Shown: positions 1 through 8,686, counted from the first letter of the stretch. The stretch is DNA of 64,000 bases from Chitinophaga agri (GCF_010093065.1 NZ_CP048113.1:6032001-6096000); one strand, 5' to 3'. A program made the numbers and translations. Notes: generated by a model from the letters alone, not told the origin.

Positions 1-340
1 CCTCTAGCAGCACTTCCTTACTATCGGGTTGCGGGATGATTGTACCGGTGGCTGGCCCCTCTATCCGGATGTCGGGAAATGCGTGCCGCCGGAACATTTC
101 TCTGGCGTTGGAATGCATATCTTCTTCATAATACCTGTCCTGTAGCAGCGCATCTTTCATCTGCTGAAGCTGGTATTTTGTGTCGTCGATGAGATGAACG
201 TATACCTGCCCAAGTGACCAGCCACCTTGTTGTGGCAGGACATGCAGCATGGCAATAGTGTAGTCGTTCAGGTAATTGATCCATTGGGAGATCGTTTCAT
301 TGAATTGCTGTACAATATCGGATGTGTTCGTTGATTCCAT
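1..340 (-). CDS. DinB-superfamily protein, C-terminus cut by window edge
   Basis: The frame is open from an ATG at 338-340 (minus strand) to the left edge, so about 113 residues are visible and the C-terminus is missing. The protein begins MESTNTSDIVQQFNETISQW and then has the helix QQGGWSLGQVYVHLIDDTKY. A Trp-Ser-Leu-Gly-x-Val-x-x-His-Leu-Ile pattern in the second helix is typical of the DinB/YfiT four-helix-bundle family, where the His is one of the metal ligands. Members act as metal-dependent thiol transferases or have no known role. The second and third metal His would lie beyond the visible end. The 206-base gap to the next gene, which faces away, should hold both promoters. The fold assignment is inference from motif shape. 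Confidence 0.7.
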   Translation of the reverse strand, partial: MESTNTSDIVQQFNETISQWINYLNDYTIAMLHVLPQQGGWSLGQVYVHLIDDTKYQLQQMKDALLQDRYYEEDMHSNAREMFRRHAFPDIRIEGPATGTIIPQPDSKEVLLE

Positions 341-546
341 GGATGAATATTGATGTGGAAAAGTATGTGAGCAAAGTTACAAGCCTTCTGGAATATGTGG
401 ATAATAGTTGTTTTCAGGGTTTTAAATGGCTAAAACTCAATGAAGTTTTCACAAATGTGGTATAAATGGGTTTGAGTTTATATATTTACCTCCCATTGCA
501 GACAATTATTGAAGACCTCATTTTAGAACGCTAATTAGTACTTTTT

Positions 547-1209
547 ATGGGATTAGACTGGCGCCCGTTAGGTAAACCTAAACCGGGGTATAAGGATCGA
601 TTTGATCAGTTGCTTCGTATCCTTCAAGGCATTGACCCAATACCTGTAAAACCTGATAGTAAAAAGCGATTTACCAGAGAAGAGCTGAAGCAGGAGTGGT
701 TCGATATCCAGCTTCCTTCCTATGAGACGATTCACGCGCCTATGGTAGGACGGGACCCGGAAGCGGATGCCTGGGTGAAAGCACAATATGAGGAAAGTGA
801 TAAGTCGGACTCACTGGACTACTGGTACCGGCATTACCAGGGCTACTATGTAATAGAACTGGCGAAAGAAACAGACGGAGTACCCGTATATATATCAGAG
901 GCGCAGGATGAAAATGTGTTCAGGGGGAAGTTCTTAACAACCTTCTGTGAAGAACTCATAGGTAAAGAACTATACGAAAAGGCCTGGAAAACGCTTACCG
1001 CAGATGAAACCCTGCGGTACGGAGAGGAATTGCTGGAAGTGGCCGAACAGTTAGCCACCAGGCATAACCTGACGCACCTGAAAGATCAGCATATGCCGCC
1101 CGATGCAGAGGTAGGCACCATGCCCAGTAAAGTACATATTTTATATTCCGCAGCCCGCTGGCTGATCTTTTACGGAAAGAACGGACATGGCTTTGAGGCA
1201 GATGCCTGA
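547..1209 (+). CDS. Conserved hypothetical protein, 220 aa, soluble
   Basis: I do not recognise this protein. It has no signal peptide or membrane segment, is rich in charged and aromatic residues, and looks like a folded cytoplasmic protein. It opens MGLDWRPLGKPKPGYKDRF. The central part (about residues 85-130) contains a Tyr-rich stretch and VPVYISEAQDE, and the C-terminal 60 residues are mainly helical. An acidic HMPPDAEVGTMPSKVHILYS segment precedes a final helix. The frame is open across its whole length with codon use like its neighbours, and the start is the first ATG after an AT-rich upstream region. The next gene follows in the same direction 93 bases on, so the two may be co-transcribed. 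No function is proposed. Confidence 0.7.
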   Translation: MGLDWRPLGKPKPGYKDRFDQLLRILQGIDPIPVKPDSKKRFTREELKQEWFDIQLPSYETIHAPMVGRDPEADAWVKAQYEESDKSDSLDYWYRHYQGYYVIELAKETDGVPVYISEAQDENVFRGKFLTTFCEELIGKELYEKAWKTLTADETLRYGEELLEVAEQLATRHNLTHLKDQHMPPDAEVGTMPSKVHILYSAARWLIFYGKNGHGFEADA

Positions 1210-1302
1210 TGAAATAGCAGATCGCAGTCAGCAGTTCTGCATATTGTTTGGGGATTCGCAGCAAGCATGTTAGCTTTGCCGGCCTTAATTATACCGGATA
1301 AC

Positions 1303-1656
1303 ATGGTAAGACGTAATGCTATAATAGGATTGGCCATCATAATGTTTGCGCTGATCGGTTACTATTACTACAACTACTCGTATGTAGAGATGGAGCCTTT
1401 GGTAAAGAATACTTTCAGCGGTAAAGCTGAAAAGATACAGGTAGATACAGCGTTCTATCAGCGACTGGCGTTCATCCTGGAAAAGGAAGGACAAGCTTTC
1501 CAGCTGGATGATGCTGGTAGCGTAATGTTGCTGCGCGTGGATGCCAGAGACGAGGCGTTTGTACTGAAGTATACAGACAGTGCCAAAGATAGTACCCGGA
1601 TCAAAGTGTTACAACAACAGGAAAAAACAGATAATGAAAAGGGGAACGGCAAGTAA
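1303..1656 (+). CDS. Small single-pass membrane protein, unknown function
   Basis: About 117 residues from the ATG at 1303. An in-frame ATG at 1267 would add 12 residues, but 1303 puts the basic MVRRN directly before the hydrophobic helix, as expected for a signal anchor. The helix covers roughly residues 6-24 and is followed by a Tyr run (GYYYYNYSYVE). The remaining 85 residues are hydrophilic and would face the periplasm, ending in a charged Lys/Glu/Gln tail. I know no family for it. A bidirectional hairpin terminator lies 43 bases after the stop, which supports it as the last gene of a short unit with the gene before it. Confidence 0.55.
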   Translation: MVRRNAIIGLAIIMFALIGYYYYNYSYVEMEPLVKNTFSGKAEKIQVDTAFYQRLAFILEKEGQAFQLDDAGSVMLLRVDARDEAFVLKYTDSAKDSTRIKVLQQQEKTDNEKGNGK

Positions 1657-1698
1657 CAGCAGGAACGATATTATTCCGATGAGGAGATCACAGAAAAA

Positions 1699-1726
1699 GC
1701 TGGCGTATGACAACGCCAGCTTTTTT
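1699..1726. terminator. Bidirectional intrinsic terminator
   Basis: An 8-bp perfect stem (1699-1706 with 1713-1720) encloses a 6-base loop. It is preceded by AAAAA and followed by TTTTTT, so it can work on both strands. It sits between the plus-strand small membrane protein and the convergent minus-strand gene ending at 1743. Confidence 0.85.
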
Positions 1727-1742
1727 ATTTACATGAGGCAAT

Positions 1743-2339
1743 TTATAAGGGGCCCTTCAGTTGACCAGCCACATGGCGGAACTGATCGATCAGTTCATTT
1801 AACCGGGATTGCTGTTTTTTAACTGTCTTAGGCTTAATATAAAGCCAGTTGAAGGCGATCCATGCAAGTGTCAGTCCGTAGGCGAAAATTGCGCCATACA
1901 GGCTCATTTTAGCGGCATATTCATACATGTATAAACAGATGCCAGCAGAAAGCATTAGAAAGTAACTGTTGATCATGGTTGTTTGCAGGAACAGCTGTTT
2001 GCTTTTCAGAGTGATCAGGTGCTCAAGGTATTCACTGTTCGATAATGAGTTGTCCATTTTCCTGAGCAGGATAAACAACTGATTGTTGGGGAACAGGAAG
2101 ACCAGCATAGCAGCAATGACCAGTACAATCCCGATCTTTGTCGTCAGCAGCTGTGGCTGGAAACGATACCAGATGCACAGAATAAATATTGTTGTAAGCA
2201 ATAACAGCACGTTCATTTTTATCAGGCTGCGTATGCGTGATTGTTTGAACCGTTTTAGTGAAGAGAACAGTTCTTCTATGCCAGGTTGTTTTCCCGACTG
2301 CTGTTTCCACAAATCCTTAAAGTCTGTATTACTGTTCAT
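1743..2339 (-). CDS. Four-helix membrane protein downstream of ECF sigma factor
   Basis: 198 residues. A soluble N-terminus (about 1-40, including KDLWKQQSGKQPGIEELF and a basic RFKQSRIRS patch) is followed by four hydrophobic segments at roughly 43-60, 68-83, 121-139 and 147-167, and a basic, helical C-terminal tail. Its start overlaps the end of the sigma-factor gene by 11 bases, so translation is probably coupled. Position and layout suggest a membrane anti-sigma partner, but I see no zinc-binding His-Cys motif of a ZAS anti-sigma factor. The family of such proteins beside ECF genes in Bacteroidota is uncharacterised. The role is inference from position only. Confidence 0.7.
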   Translation of the reverse strand: MNSNTDFKDLWKQQSGKQPGIEELFSSLKRFKQSRIRSLIKMNVLLLLTTIFILCIWYRFQPQLLTTKIGIVLVIAAMLVFLFPNNQLFILLRKMDNSLSNSEYLEHLITLKSKQLFLQTTMINSYFLMLSAGICLYMYEYAAKMSLYGAIFAYGLTLAWIAFNWLYIKPKTVKKQQSRLNELIDQFRHVAGQLKGPL

Positions 2340-2799
2340 GTGCTCTGAATTTTTGAGTCAGTTTTTCTTTGATTCTGTGAATTTTCACTCTGATATTGGC
2401 TTCCGAGAGCCCTACGATACTGGCTATCTCCGCCTGCTTTACATCTTCCAGTTCCAGTGAAATAATGATACGGTCTGTTTCGGGTAAGTCCGAAATAAAC
2501 TGATACAGTAACTGAATGTCTGGTTCTATGGAGTGTTGTTCTTCTTCCCGGATGTTCGCAGGTATTTCTCCTTTAGGAAGCCGTCGCTCTTTTTCAATAT
2601 TACGCAGACAGTTGTTGGAAGCAATCCGGTAGATCCATGTGCCGATGTCAGCCTCTTTCCTGAATTTCGGTAGATGTTGCCATACAGCGATAAATGTTTC
2701 CTGTGTAAGGTCCTGTGCCATTGCGTGATCATTGGTATAACCCATACAGAGACGAAAGATGCGTTGCCAGTAATCGTTGTATATAGTTTCAAACTGCAT
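2329..2799 (-). CDS. ECF-type RNA polymerase sigma factor
   Basis: 156 residues, the normal length for an ECF sigma factor. Region 2 is at about 1-75, with the core-binding and -10-recognising stretch AQDLTQETFIAVWQHLPKF and then DIGTWIYRIASNNCLRN. Region 4 is at about 100-150, with the helix-turn-helix QAEIASIVGLSEANIRVKIHR that contacts the -35 element. There is no extra N- or C-terminal domain. It begins inside the last codons of the upstream hydrolase (TAATG junction) and its own end overlaps the next, membrane-protein gene. It should redirect RNA polymerase, probably released by that membrane protein, but its signal and targets cannot be read from the sequence. Confidence 0.92.
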   Translation of the reverse strand: MQFETIYNDYWQRIFRLCMGYTNDHAMAQDLTQETFIAVWQHLPKFRKEADIGTWIYRIASNNCLRNIEKERRLPKGEIPANIREEEQHSIEPDIQLLYQFISDLPETDRIIISLELEDVKQAEIASIVGLSEANIRVKIHRIKEKLTQKFRAHEQ

Positions 2800-3650
2800 T
2801 ACCTGGCGGTTAAGAATTGATTCAATTGTTTAAGGTACCAATCAGTGTCATCATACATGATAAAATGGAGGCCTTTATTGGCATATTGCAGATTGCTGCC
2901 AGGCAGGTTTTTATACTGGGCTTCAATATTTGGTTTCATATAGGCAAAATAACTTTCCAGGAGTATCAGGTTCGGACATTTGATATGACTGATCTTTTCC
3001 CGCAGGTCGGTATTCGAAAAGTCACAATACATGGCCGCAAATGTTTTTCTGTCTGACAGCATACTCCAGTTCACGACAGTCTGCCTTTTGGCAGTATCTG
3101 CCAGCAGGCGGGAAATAGCGCCTTGCTGCATTTCCATAAACTTATCGGCTGGCATGGCTGTCATCTGTTCGATGGCGGCACTGCAATCTACATTTTCTTT
3201 CGACTGGAAGGAGGGTGTCATCATAGCAGCCAGGCAAGGCAGCGCATCTACGACGACAATTTTAGCTGGCAGGTCCGGATATTCAGCTGCAATGGCCATT
3301 GTCAATACACCACCCATACTGTGGCCGACGAGTATAGGTTTCTCAATACGATTGTCTTTGATATAGGCAGCAATGCCCTCCATCCATTTTTTAAACGTCG
3401 GATCGTCTTGTGGAGGAATACCGGCAAAGCCTGCCATTGTCAGTGTATAACAGGTATAATCTTTCTCAAATTTCGTTCTGGTCTCATCCCACACATCACC
3501 GGAAGAGGCAAAGCCAGGTATGAAAATGATGGCCTGTTTCCCTTTGCCGGATTTTTTAACGGCAAAAGGGTAGGAGGTGGTCTGGCCGAAGACATTCAGG
3601 CACAATGCAATGAACAAAAATAGGATAGCGGGTATTGCGTACTTTTTCAT
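2799..3650 (-). CDS. Secreted alpha/beta-hydrolase
   Basis: 283 residues from the ATG at 3648-3650, which places a clean signal peptide (MKKYAIPAILFLFIALCLNVFG) at the start. The frame stays open 79 codons further upstream, but that part has no leader character and I treat it as untranslated. The nucleophile elbow is VGHSMGG with Ser111. The oxyanion-hole turn is IPGFASSG at about 44-51, and GLHFIMYDD near the C-terminus supplies the catalytic His. The substrate is unknown; esters, lactones or amides are all possible. The stop codon shares a base with the ATG of the ECF sigma gene (TAATG), so the hydrolase is the first gene of a three-gene unit, which is unusual company for such an enzyme. 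Confidence 0.82.
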   Translation of the reverse strand: MKKYAIPAILFLFIALCLNVFGQTTSYPFAVKKSGKGKQAIIFIPGFASSGDVWDETRTKFEKDYTCYTLTMAGFAGIPPQDDPTFKKWMEGIAAYIKDNRIEKPILVGHSMGGVLTMAIAAEYPDLPAKIVVVDALPCLAAMMTPSFQSKENVDCSAAIEQMTAMPADKFMEMQQGAISRLLADTAKRQTVVNWSMLSDRKTFAAMYCDFSNTDLREKISHIKCPNLILLESYFAYMKPNIEAQYKNLPGSNLQYANKGLHFIMYDDTDWYLKQLNQFLTAR

Positions 3651-3926
3651 GGTATCTGAAAGTTTAATTTGACCTTTAGATACGGGGATAGGTGAAATGT
3701 TACAGTGCGGGGAGATAATTTTTAGGAGGACGGAACAGTGATGGCTATAAAAGGTAATAGAACTGAGAAAAGAAGAAATATGAGTAAATATTTGCAGTTT
3801 ATAACTGAGGTAGGCGAATACTGTTATCGTGAGGCACACATATTTTCTAAAGCACTGTAAAGAATAGCTACAGCACTTTAATATCAAACATAGTTGATTT
3901 TTCTATTTGTTTAACCGGCGCTGCAT

Positions 3927-4565
3927 TTATGATGGCGTTTGATGTAACTGTGCCATCCATACCGTCGCTTCCCCACATTCAGGATCATCTATAATATGCT
4001 CTAAAACGTGGAAATGATGTTCTTCCAGCAATGATTCATACTGATTCGGGTCCAGTGATGCGTGGAATAACAGCTCTCCGCCATTTTCTCCCCATGATAC
4101 ACCATGGGCAGTGCCTGAAGTAAATATCAGTACACCATGATCTTCTAAATGATCTTCAAAGATCTGGAACATGGAAGGCTGATCTTCAGCAGGAAGGTGA
4201 AAGAAGCTATGCCAGGCTACAATGGCATCGAATTTTCTGTCAAGTGAAAGTGAGCGCATGTCAGACTGTATGAACTCAGCGGAAGGACGGTGTTTCTTGG
4301 CGATTTCCAGCATCCGGTAGCTGGCATCGACACCGGTGACATGCATTCCCTGATTAGTCAGGTAGTCCATTATCGGCATGCCCGTACCGCAGCCCAGATC
4401 TAATATAGCTGCGTTCTTACCAACGTGTTTAATCAGCTTGTCCAGGTAACCTTTTTCAATGAGTCCCTGGTATCTGTGGGCTGCAAACCAGTCAGCGATG
4501 AGGTTATACTTTTCGAAAACATTTTTCATGTCTTCCCATTTCTTATAAAGGTAAGGAATACTCAA
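3927..4565 (-). CDS. Class I SAM-dependent methyltransferase
   Basis: 212 residues with a Rossmann methyltransferase core. Motif I is ILDLGCGTGMP (about 54-64), the acidic residue that binds the SAM ribose is in VTGVDAS, and motif IV is in FDAIVAWHSFFHL. The C-terminus has the usual strand order, ending at ATVWMAQL. An in-frame Met 12 codons in (MKNVFEKYNLIADWFAAHR) resembles the usual start of this subfamily, so the true protein may be 200 residues. Substrate is unknown; the family includes small-molecule and tRNA or quinone methyltransferases. It stands alone on the minus strand. Confidence 0.85.
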   Translation of the reverse strand: MSIPYLYKKWEDMKNVFEKYNLIADWFAAHRYQGLIEKGYLDKLIKHVGKNAAILDLGCGTGMPIMDYLTNQGMHVTGVDASYRMLEIAKKHRPSAEFIQSDMRSLSLDRKFDAIVAWHSFFHLPAEDQPSMFQIFEDHLEDHGVLIFTSGTAHGVSWGENGGELLFHASLDPNQYESLLEEHHFHVLEHIIDDPECGEATVWMAQLHQTPS

Positions 4566-5083
4566 TGATGTATTACTTCCATCCGGAAACTAATAATCCT
4601 CTCGCTGTTTTTACCGCATTTCTGGTAGCGAATATGCTTCCGGGCACATCCAACCGGTGGTCCATACCCTGACCATTACCAATACCGGCAGGTACAGCAA
4701 TGATTCCCTGCTATTTATTATTGCGCAGGGCTAAAGACGTGGACGTATTAACAGGAGGTGTCGAAAGCATGTGGTGGTGCCGTGGAAAGATATATTGGTT
4801 TGTGTAAAGCGTCATGGGTTTAAGAGGAACCGGGACGGCAACAGGTAAATAGCAGGATGCAGAGTAGTAACTTATGCGAGATAAATCCTTCATCTTTAAT
4901 TTTAATATGGATTTTAATCAGCGCTCCTGCCCTAAAAGAGCCGTTGGCTGTCAATAAAGCTATCAATCTGGTAAATAGTGTCCGCATGAGAGCACTTTAT
5001 TCTTTTAGACTACAACAAAGGGTGGTTAGACTACAGGAGTTGACAGGGTAATGTTGAGCTTTGCAGTAACAAATAACATTATC
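4566..5083. other. Intergenic region, no convincing gene
   Basis: 518 bases between the methyltransferase and the NmrA-like gene, which face apart. Short open frames exist on both strands, but none has a signal peptide, domain motif or persistent coding bias. One plus-strand frame reads AKDVDVLTGGVESM at about 4730-4771, which recalls a thiolase segment, but it has stops on either side and no active-site Cys region. The segment may be decayed coding DNA and should also carry the two divergent promoters. Confidence 0.4.
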
Positions 5084-5989
5084 ATGAATATTGTACTAAC
5101 AGGTTCTCTCGGGAACATTGGAAAACCACTCACACAGCTATTGATAGGAGCAGGCCATGCTGTGAAGGTCATCAGTAGCAAGGTGGCAAGAGCAGAAGAC
5201 ATTCAGGCACTGGGTGCGACAGCTGCCATCGGCAGTATGTTTGATGTTGATTTTTTGACAGGGACATTTAAAGGAGCTGATATCGTTTATCTGATGGAGA
5301 CAATGGAAGCGGCCGGAGACATCTTTGATAAGACAGTCGATTTTGTAGAGACCATCTGTCAGATCGGGCGGAACTATAAGCGGGCGATTGAACAGGCAGG
5401 TGTGAACAAGGTGATACATCTGAGCAGTGTCGGCGCTCATATGAATAGCGGAAACGGGATACTGGTTTTCCATCAGAAAGTCGAAGGTATTTTGAATCAG
5501 TTACCGGCAGATGTAGCCATTAAATTTATGCGTCCTACGGGCTTCTACATAAACATGTTCTCATTCATTGATACTATTAAAAACACCGGGACAATCATTT
5601 CTAATTACGGAGGAGATAACAAGGAACCATGGGTATCACCAGTGGATATTGCAGATGTGATTGCTGCTGAAATGGAAACGCCATTCGAAGGAAGGAAAAT
5701 TCGCTACATTGCCAGCGATGAGGTATCACCGAACGAGATAGCGAAGGCGCTAGGTGAGGCTATTGGACGACCGGACCTTCAATGGAAGGTGATAACTGAT
5801 GAGCAGTTACTGGAGAAATGGTTATCAATCGGTTTTAATGAACAGGTAGCACGTGGTTTTATTGAAGTGCAGGCCAATCAGGGAAATGGGCTGATGTATG
5901 AAGACTACTATCGCCATAAGCCGGTATTGGGAAAAGTAAAACTGGCTGATTTTGCGAAAGATTTCGCAGTAGCTTATCACCAGGAATAA
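5084..5989 (+). CDS. NmrA-like NAD(P)-binding oxidoreductase
   Basis: 301 residues from the ATG at 5084, where the protein starts directly on the first Rossmann strand: MNIVLTGSLGNIGKPLTQLL, with the Gly-x2-Gly-x2-Gly dinucleotide loop at residues 7-13. An earlier ATG at 5051 would add 11 residues before this strand. Later features are VIHLSSVGAH (strand 5, active-site region), KFMRPTGFYINMF, and a helical C-terminal half. The family includes NADPH-sensing repressors, quinone oxidoreductases (QorB-like) and atypical SDR epimerases, and the exact activity is open. An AraC regulator follows 94 bases later in the same direction, a frequent pairing for such stress-responsive reductases. Confidence 0.8.
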   Translation: MNIVLTGSLGNIGKPLTQLLIGAGHAVKVISSKVARAEDIQALGATAAIGSMFDVDFLTGTFKGADIVYLMETMEAAGDIFDKTVDFVETICQIGRNYKRAIEQAGVNKVIHLSSVGAHMNSGNGILVFHQKVEGILNQLPADVAIKFMRPTGFYINMFSFIDTIKNTGTIISNYGGDNKEPWVSPVDIADVIAAEMETPFEGRKIRYIASDEVSPNEIAKALGEAIGRPDLQWKVITDEQLLEKWLSIGFNEQVARGFIEVQANQGNGLMYEDYYRHKPVLGKVKLADFAKDFAVAYHQE

Positions 5990-6083
5990 GTCAGCATTGT
6001 CCGCATGACGCAATAGTCGTGCATGTATTCATACAAGGTGTTAGTTACTATATCTATAAATCGATCTGATTGAAATAAAGCGT

Positions 6084-7010
6084 ATGGCAAATACAAAAAC
6101 GCATAGAATAAAAACGATCAGTGAATTTCACCAGCTACGGGGATTGCCGAAGCCGGAACACCCTTTGATCAGTATAGTGGACTTCAGCGCGATAAAGCGG
6201 CCTACTGATATATCAGAAACGAACTGGGTGCTTGATTTTTATCAGATAGCACTCAAGCGGGGGATCAATGCCAAAGTAAAATACGGACAGCAGGAGTATG
6301 ACTTTGATGAAGGGGTGATGTTTTTTATTTCTCCTAATCAGGTGTTCAGAATTGAGGTAGACGCCAACTCAGCTGAAAAGCGGTCAGGCTGGATGTTGCT
6401 GGTGCATCCCGACTTTTTATGGAATACCGCGCTGGCTGCGGCAATTAAGCAATATGAGTTCTTTGAGTATTCGGTGAATGAGGCATTGTTTCTGTCAGAT
6501 AAGGAAGAGAAAACCATGCATGGCATTGTACAGCATATTCGTAATGAATATCATGCTAACATAGATAAATTTACACAGGGCATAATTATCTCACATATTG
6601 CTACGCTGCTGAGCTATTCTGAACGCTTTTACAATCGTCAGTTTATAACGCGGAAAGTAGGCCATCACCATATATTGGGTCGCATGGAAAATTTGCTCAG
6701 AGCTTATTTTAATCAGGATGACCTGGTAATAAGAGGATTGCCAACAGTGCAATATGTAGCAGATTCGTTGAATGTGTCGCCTAAATACCTGAGTGGTCTG
6801 TTGAAAGTACTGACGGGTTTAACGACTCAGCAGCACATACATGAGCAGCTGATCGAAAAAGCGAAGGAGAAATTATCCACATCAGATCTATCTGTCAGTG
6901 AGATAGCGTATGAACTGGGGTTTGAGCATTCGCAGTCATTTAGTAAGTTTTTTAAGACGAAAACGCAGTTGACGCCATTACAGTTCAGGGAGTCGTTTAG
7001 TGCGGGGTAA
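6084..7010 (+). CDS. AraC-family transcriptional regulator
   Basis: 308 residues. The N-terminal half (about 25-170) is a cupin-like sensor domain (VMFFISPNQVFRIE). The C-terminal 95 residues carry the two helix-turn-helix units of the AraC/XylS domain: VQYVADSLNVSPKYLSGLLK, and SVSEIAYELGFEHSQSFSKF ending in TPLQFRE. It is downstream of the NmrA-like reductase in the same direction and probably regulates it or a neighbour. The effector is unknown. Confidence 0.92.
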   Translation: MANTKTHRIKTISEFHQLRGLPKPEHPLISIVDFSAIKRPTDISETNWVLDFYQIALKRGINAKVKYGQQEYDFDEGVMFFISPNQVFRIEVDANSAEKRSGWMLLVHPDFLWNTALAAAIKQYEFFEYSVNEALFLSDKEEKTMHGIVQHIRNEYHANIDKFTQGIIISHIATLLSYSERFYNRQFITRKVGHHHILGRMENLLRAYFNQDDLVIRGLPTVQYVADSLNVSPKYLSGLLKVLTGLTTQQHIHEQLIEKAKEKLSTSDLSVSEIAYELGFEHSQSFSKFFKTKTQLTPLQFRESFSAG

Positions 7011-7149
7011 GGGGGCTGAGGTGATCAATAAACGTCTCTTTGGACAGGAAGTCCGTCATATAGTTATCTTTTAAGCAAATGGTTCATCGATATTCTTACT
7101 GAGCCATTTTGCATAAGCTATTCTTTATGAAAGCAAATGGAATAATACT

Positions 7150-7302
7150 TTAGTGTGCCATATACTTTATAACCGAAAGCCTCGTGGCCTGGACGATGTC
7201 AGCGCATTCCGGAACTATATCATTAACAAGGTACTGTAAGTTCGACGCATTGCCAAAATGGATACAGACGCTTCATTCACCGATATCAAGGAATTCATTT
7301 TC
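7150..7302 (+). pseudogene. Probable remnant of an Lrp/AsnC-family regulator (C-terminal part)
   Basis: One plus-strand frame reads LVCHILYNRKPRGLDDVSAF, then RNYIINKVL, a TAA stop at 7237-7239, then VRRIAKMDTDASFTDIKEF. This follows the end of the Lrp/AsnC ligand-binding (RAM) domain: a V-x-CH strand, an 'aspartate ... F..(F/Y)(I/V)..KL' helix, a 'GI..(M/V)(D/R)T' turn and a final '(F/V)..(D/E)IK' strand. The strand normally following CH is shortened, there is an internal stop, and no helix-turn-helix lies upstream, so this would be a dead fragment. It occupies the gap between the AraC regulator and the hydrolase at 7459, and the rest of 7011-7458 shows nothing clear. The call is by eye only. 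Confidence 0.4.
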
Positions 7303-7458
7303 AGGAGTAGGAGGTGTTTTATTTACACTCCTGTGTAGCCTGTTACTGGTTTTTTGTACCCACTTTTGATGAAGATACCTATTGCGCCGCCTGGATTATT
7401 CAGTACCTGCATTGGGCACAGAACAGGGGTGTATCCAATTAACCTAATTAAATTAATC

Positions 7459-8499
7459 ATGAAAAGACAGCGCCTTTTTATGCTATGGCTAGTACCTGTG
7501 TTTTGCTTAGCATATGCCCCGATATGTGAAAGCGATAGTGAAAATATAAAAGCAGGTTCCAAACCTGCTGATAATGATGTTGCGACACTGGGAGCGTCTG
7601 TAACAGGCTTACGCATAGTGGCAATCGACACGTTATTAACGCCGGAAATTGGCGGAATAAAGCAGGCAGTTGAAATCAAAACAGAGGATGTTAATAAACC
7701 AATATTGCTTTTTTTATCGGGTGGCCCTGGCAGCTCTATGATGAACAATGCAGATCGCTTTACGGGCATCTTAAAAAGCAGGTTCACAATCGTACAGTGG
7801 GATCAGCGGGATGCCGGAAAGACGTTGAAGTTAAACCCTTCTCCAGTCCAGCCGACAGTTGATCAAATGGCGGAGGATACCTATCAGGTGATAAATTTTG
7901 TGTTAAAGCAGCTGAATCAAAAAAAGGTATATCTGCTGGGTAGTTCCTGGGGCAATGCTTTGGGCTTTTATATTGTGAGGAATCATCCGGAGCTGATACA
8001 TGCTTATTATGCGGTCAATCCTGTTATTAGCCAACTGGCAAGTGAGAAAGAGTTGCTCAGTGTGCTGAAAGTTCACTTTAAGGATAATGAAATTGCGAGC
8101 AGGGAATTAGCGACTGTACATATCCCTTTTCAGATGGATGGCGATTTGTTTTATTTGAGAAAATGGCTTTTTTATAAAGATGGGAAGGAATTTGTGACGA
8201 GTGATAATTTTAAGAACAACTTTCTGCAATGGTCAAAGGCCTGGTCGCCTGCCTGGAATGAGGTAATGCACATTGATTTACCAAAGACTTTAAAAAAGGT
8301 GGACTGTCCGGTGTATTTTTTTGTTGGTAGAAATGATATTCAGACGTCGACTAAAATTACAGAGCGGTATTTTAAGGCAGTGAAAGCGCCAAAGAAAGAC
8401 TTGTTTTATTTTGATCACTCAGGTCATCAGATCCATCAGGATGAGCCTGAAAAGCTGCAAAATATGATTCTTAAAACATTGGGAGGGCTGCCGTCTTAA
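7459..8499 (+). CDS. Secreted alpha/beta-hydrolase, prolyl-aminopeptidase (S33)-like
   Basis: 346 residues from the ATG at 7459, which starts a leader (MKRQRLFMLWLVPVFCLAYA). The open frame extends 35 codons further up without leader character. Key motifs are the oxyanion-hole SGGPGSS at 87-93, WDQRDAG at 114-120 (the WDQRGxG motif of proline iminopeptidases) and the nucleophile elbow GSSWGN with Ser163. The C-terminal FDHSGHQIHQDEPE carries the catalytic His and VYFFVGRNDIQTS the Asp. The S33 family releases N-terminal proline or acts on other small amides and esters; substrate cannot be fixed here. A strong bidirectional terminator begins 85 bases after the stop. Confidence 0.83.
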   Translation: MKRQRLFMLWLVPVFCLAYAPICESDSENIKAGSKPADNDVATLGASVTGLRIVAIDTLLTPEIGGIKQAVEIKTEDVNKPILLFLSGGPGSSMMNNADRFTGILKSRFTIVQWDQRDAGKTLKLNPSPVQPTVDQMAEDTYQVINFVLKQLNQKKVYLLGSSWGNALGFYIVRNHPELIHAYYAVNPVISQLASEKELLSVLKVHFKDNEIASRELATVHIPFQMDGDLFYLRKWLFYKDGKEFVTSDNFKNNFLQWSKAWSPAWNEVMHIDLPKTLKKVDCPVYFFVGRNDIQTSTKITERYFKAVKAPKKDLFYFDHSGHQIHQDEPEKLQNMILKTLGGLPS

Positions 8500-8584
8500 A
8501 AAGTAATGCCTAGTGCGGTGCATGTCAGTGAACAAAGAAAGGCCCCCGGAGGCTATACCGCTAAAGATAGATATAAATGAAAAA

Positions 8585-8614
8585 AGCTATAATCTAGAGA
8601 TTATAGCTTTTTTT
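8585..8614. terminator. Bidirectional intrinsic terminator
   Basis: A perfect 10-bp stem (8585-8594 with 8599-8608) and a 4-base loop, with an A run before and a T run after. It ends the plus-strand hydrolase transcript and, on the minus strand, the tRNA transcript whose 3' end is two bases away. Confidence 0.88.
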
Positions 8615-8616
8615 GT

Positions 8617-8686
8617 TGCCGAACCTGGATTCGAACCAAGACAAACAGAGTCAGAGTCTGTCGTACTACCGTTATACTATTCGGCA
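8617..8686 (-). tRNA. tRNA-Gln (anticodon CUG)
   Basis: On the minus strand the 70-base cloverleaf closes fully. The acceptor stem TGCCGAA pairs with TTCGGCA, and the anticodon stem ACAGA pairs with TCTGT around the 7-base loop CTCTGAC. The T stem CTTGG pairs with CCAGG around TTCGAAT. The anticodon at loop positions 34-36 is CTG, reading the Gln codon CAG. The U1-A72 first pair is a normal tRNA-Gln identity element. CCA is not encoded. A hairpin terminator follows immediately. Confidence 0.95.

Noticed and set aside
3651..3887. 79-codon N-terminal extension of the secreted hydrolase
   Set aside because: It would bury the clear signal peptide that starts at 3650, so it is taken as leader DNA.
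4730..4771. Thiolase-like string (AKDVDVLTGGVESM) on the plus strand
   Set aside because: Stops lie on both sides, the active-site Cys region is absent, and the match is too short to call a pseudogene.
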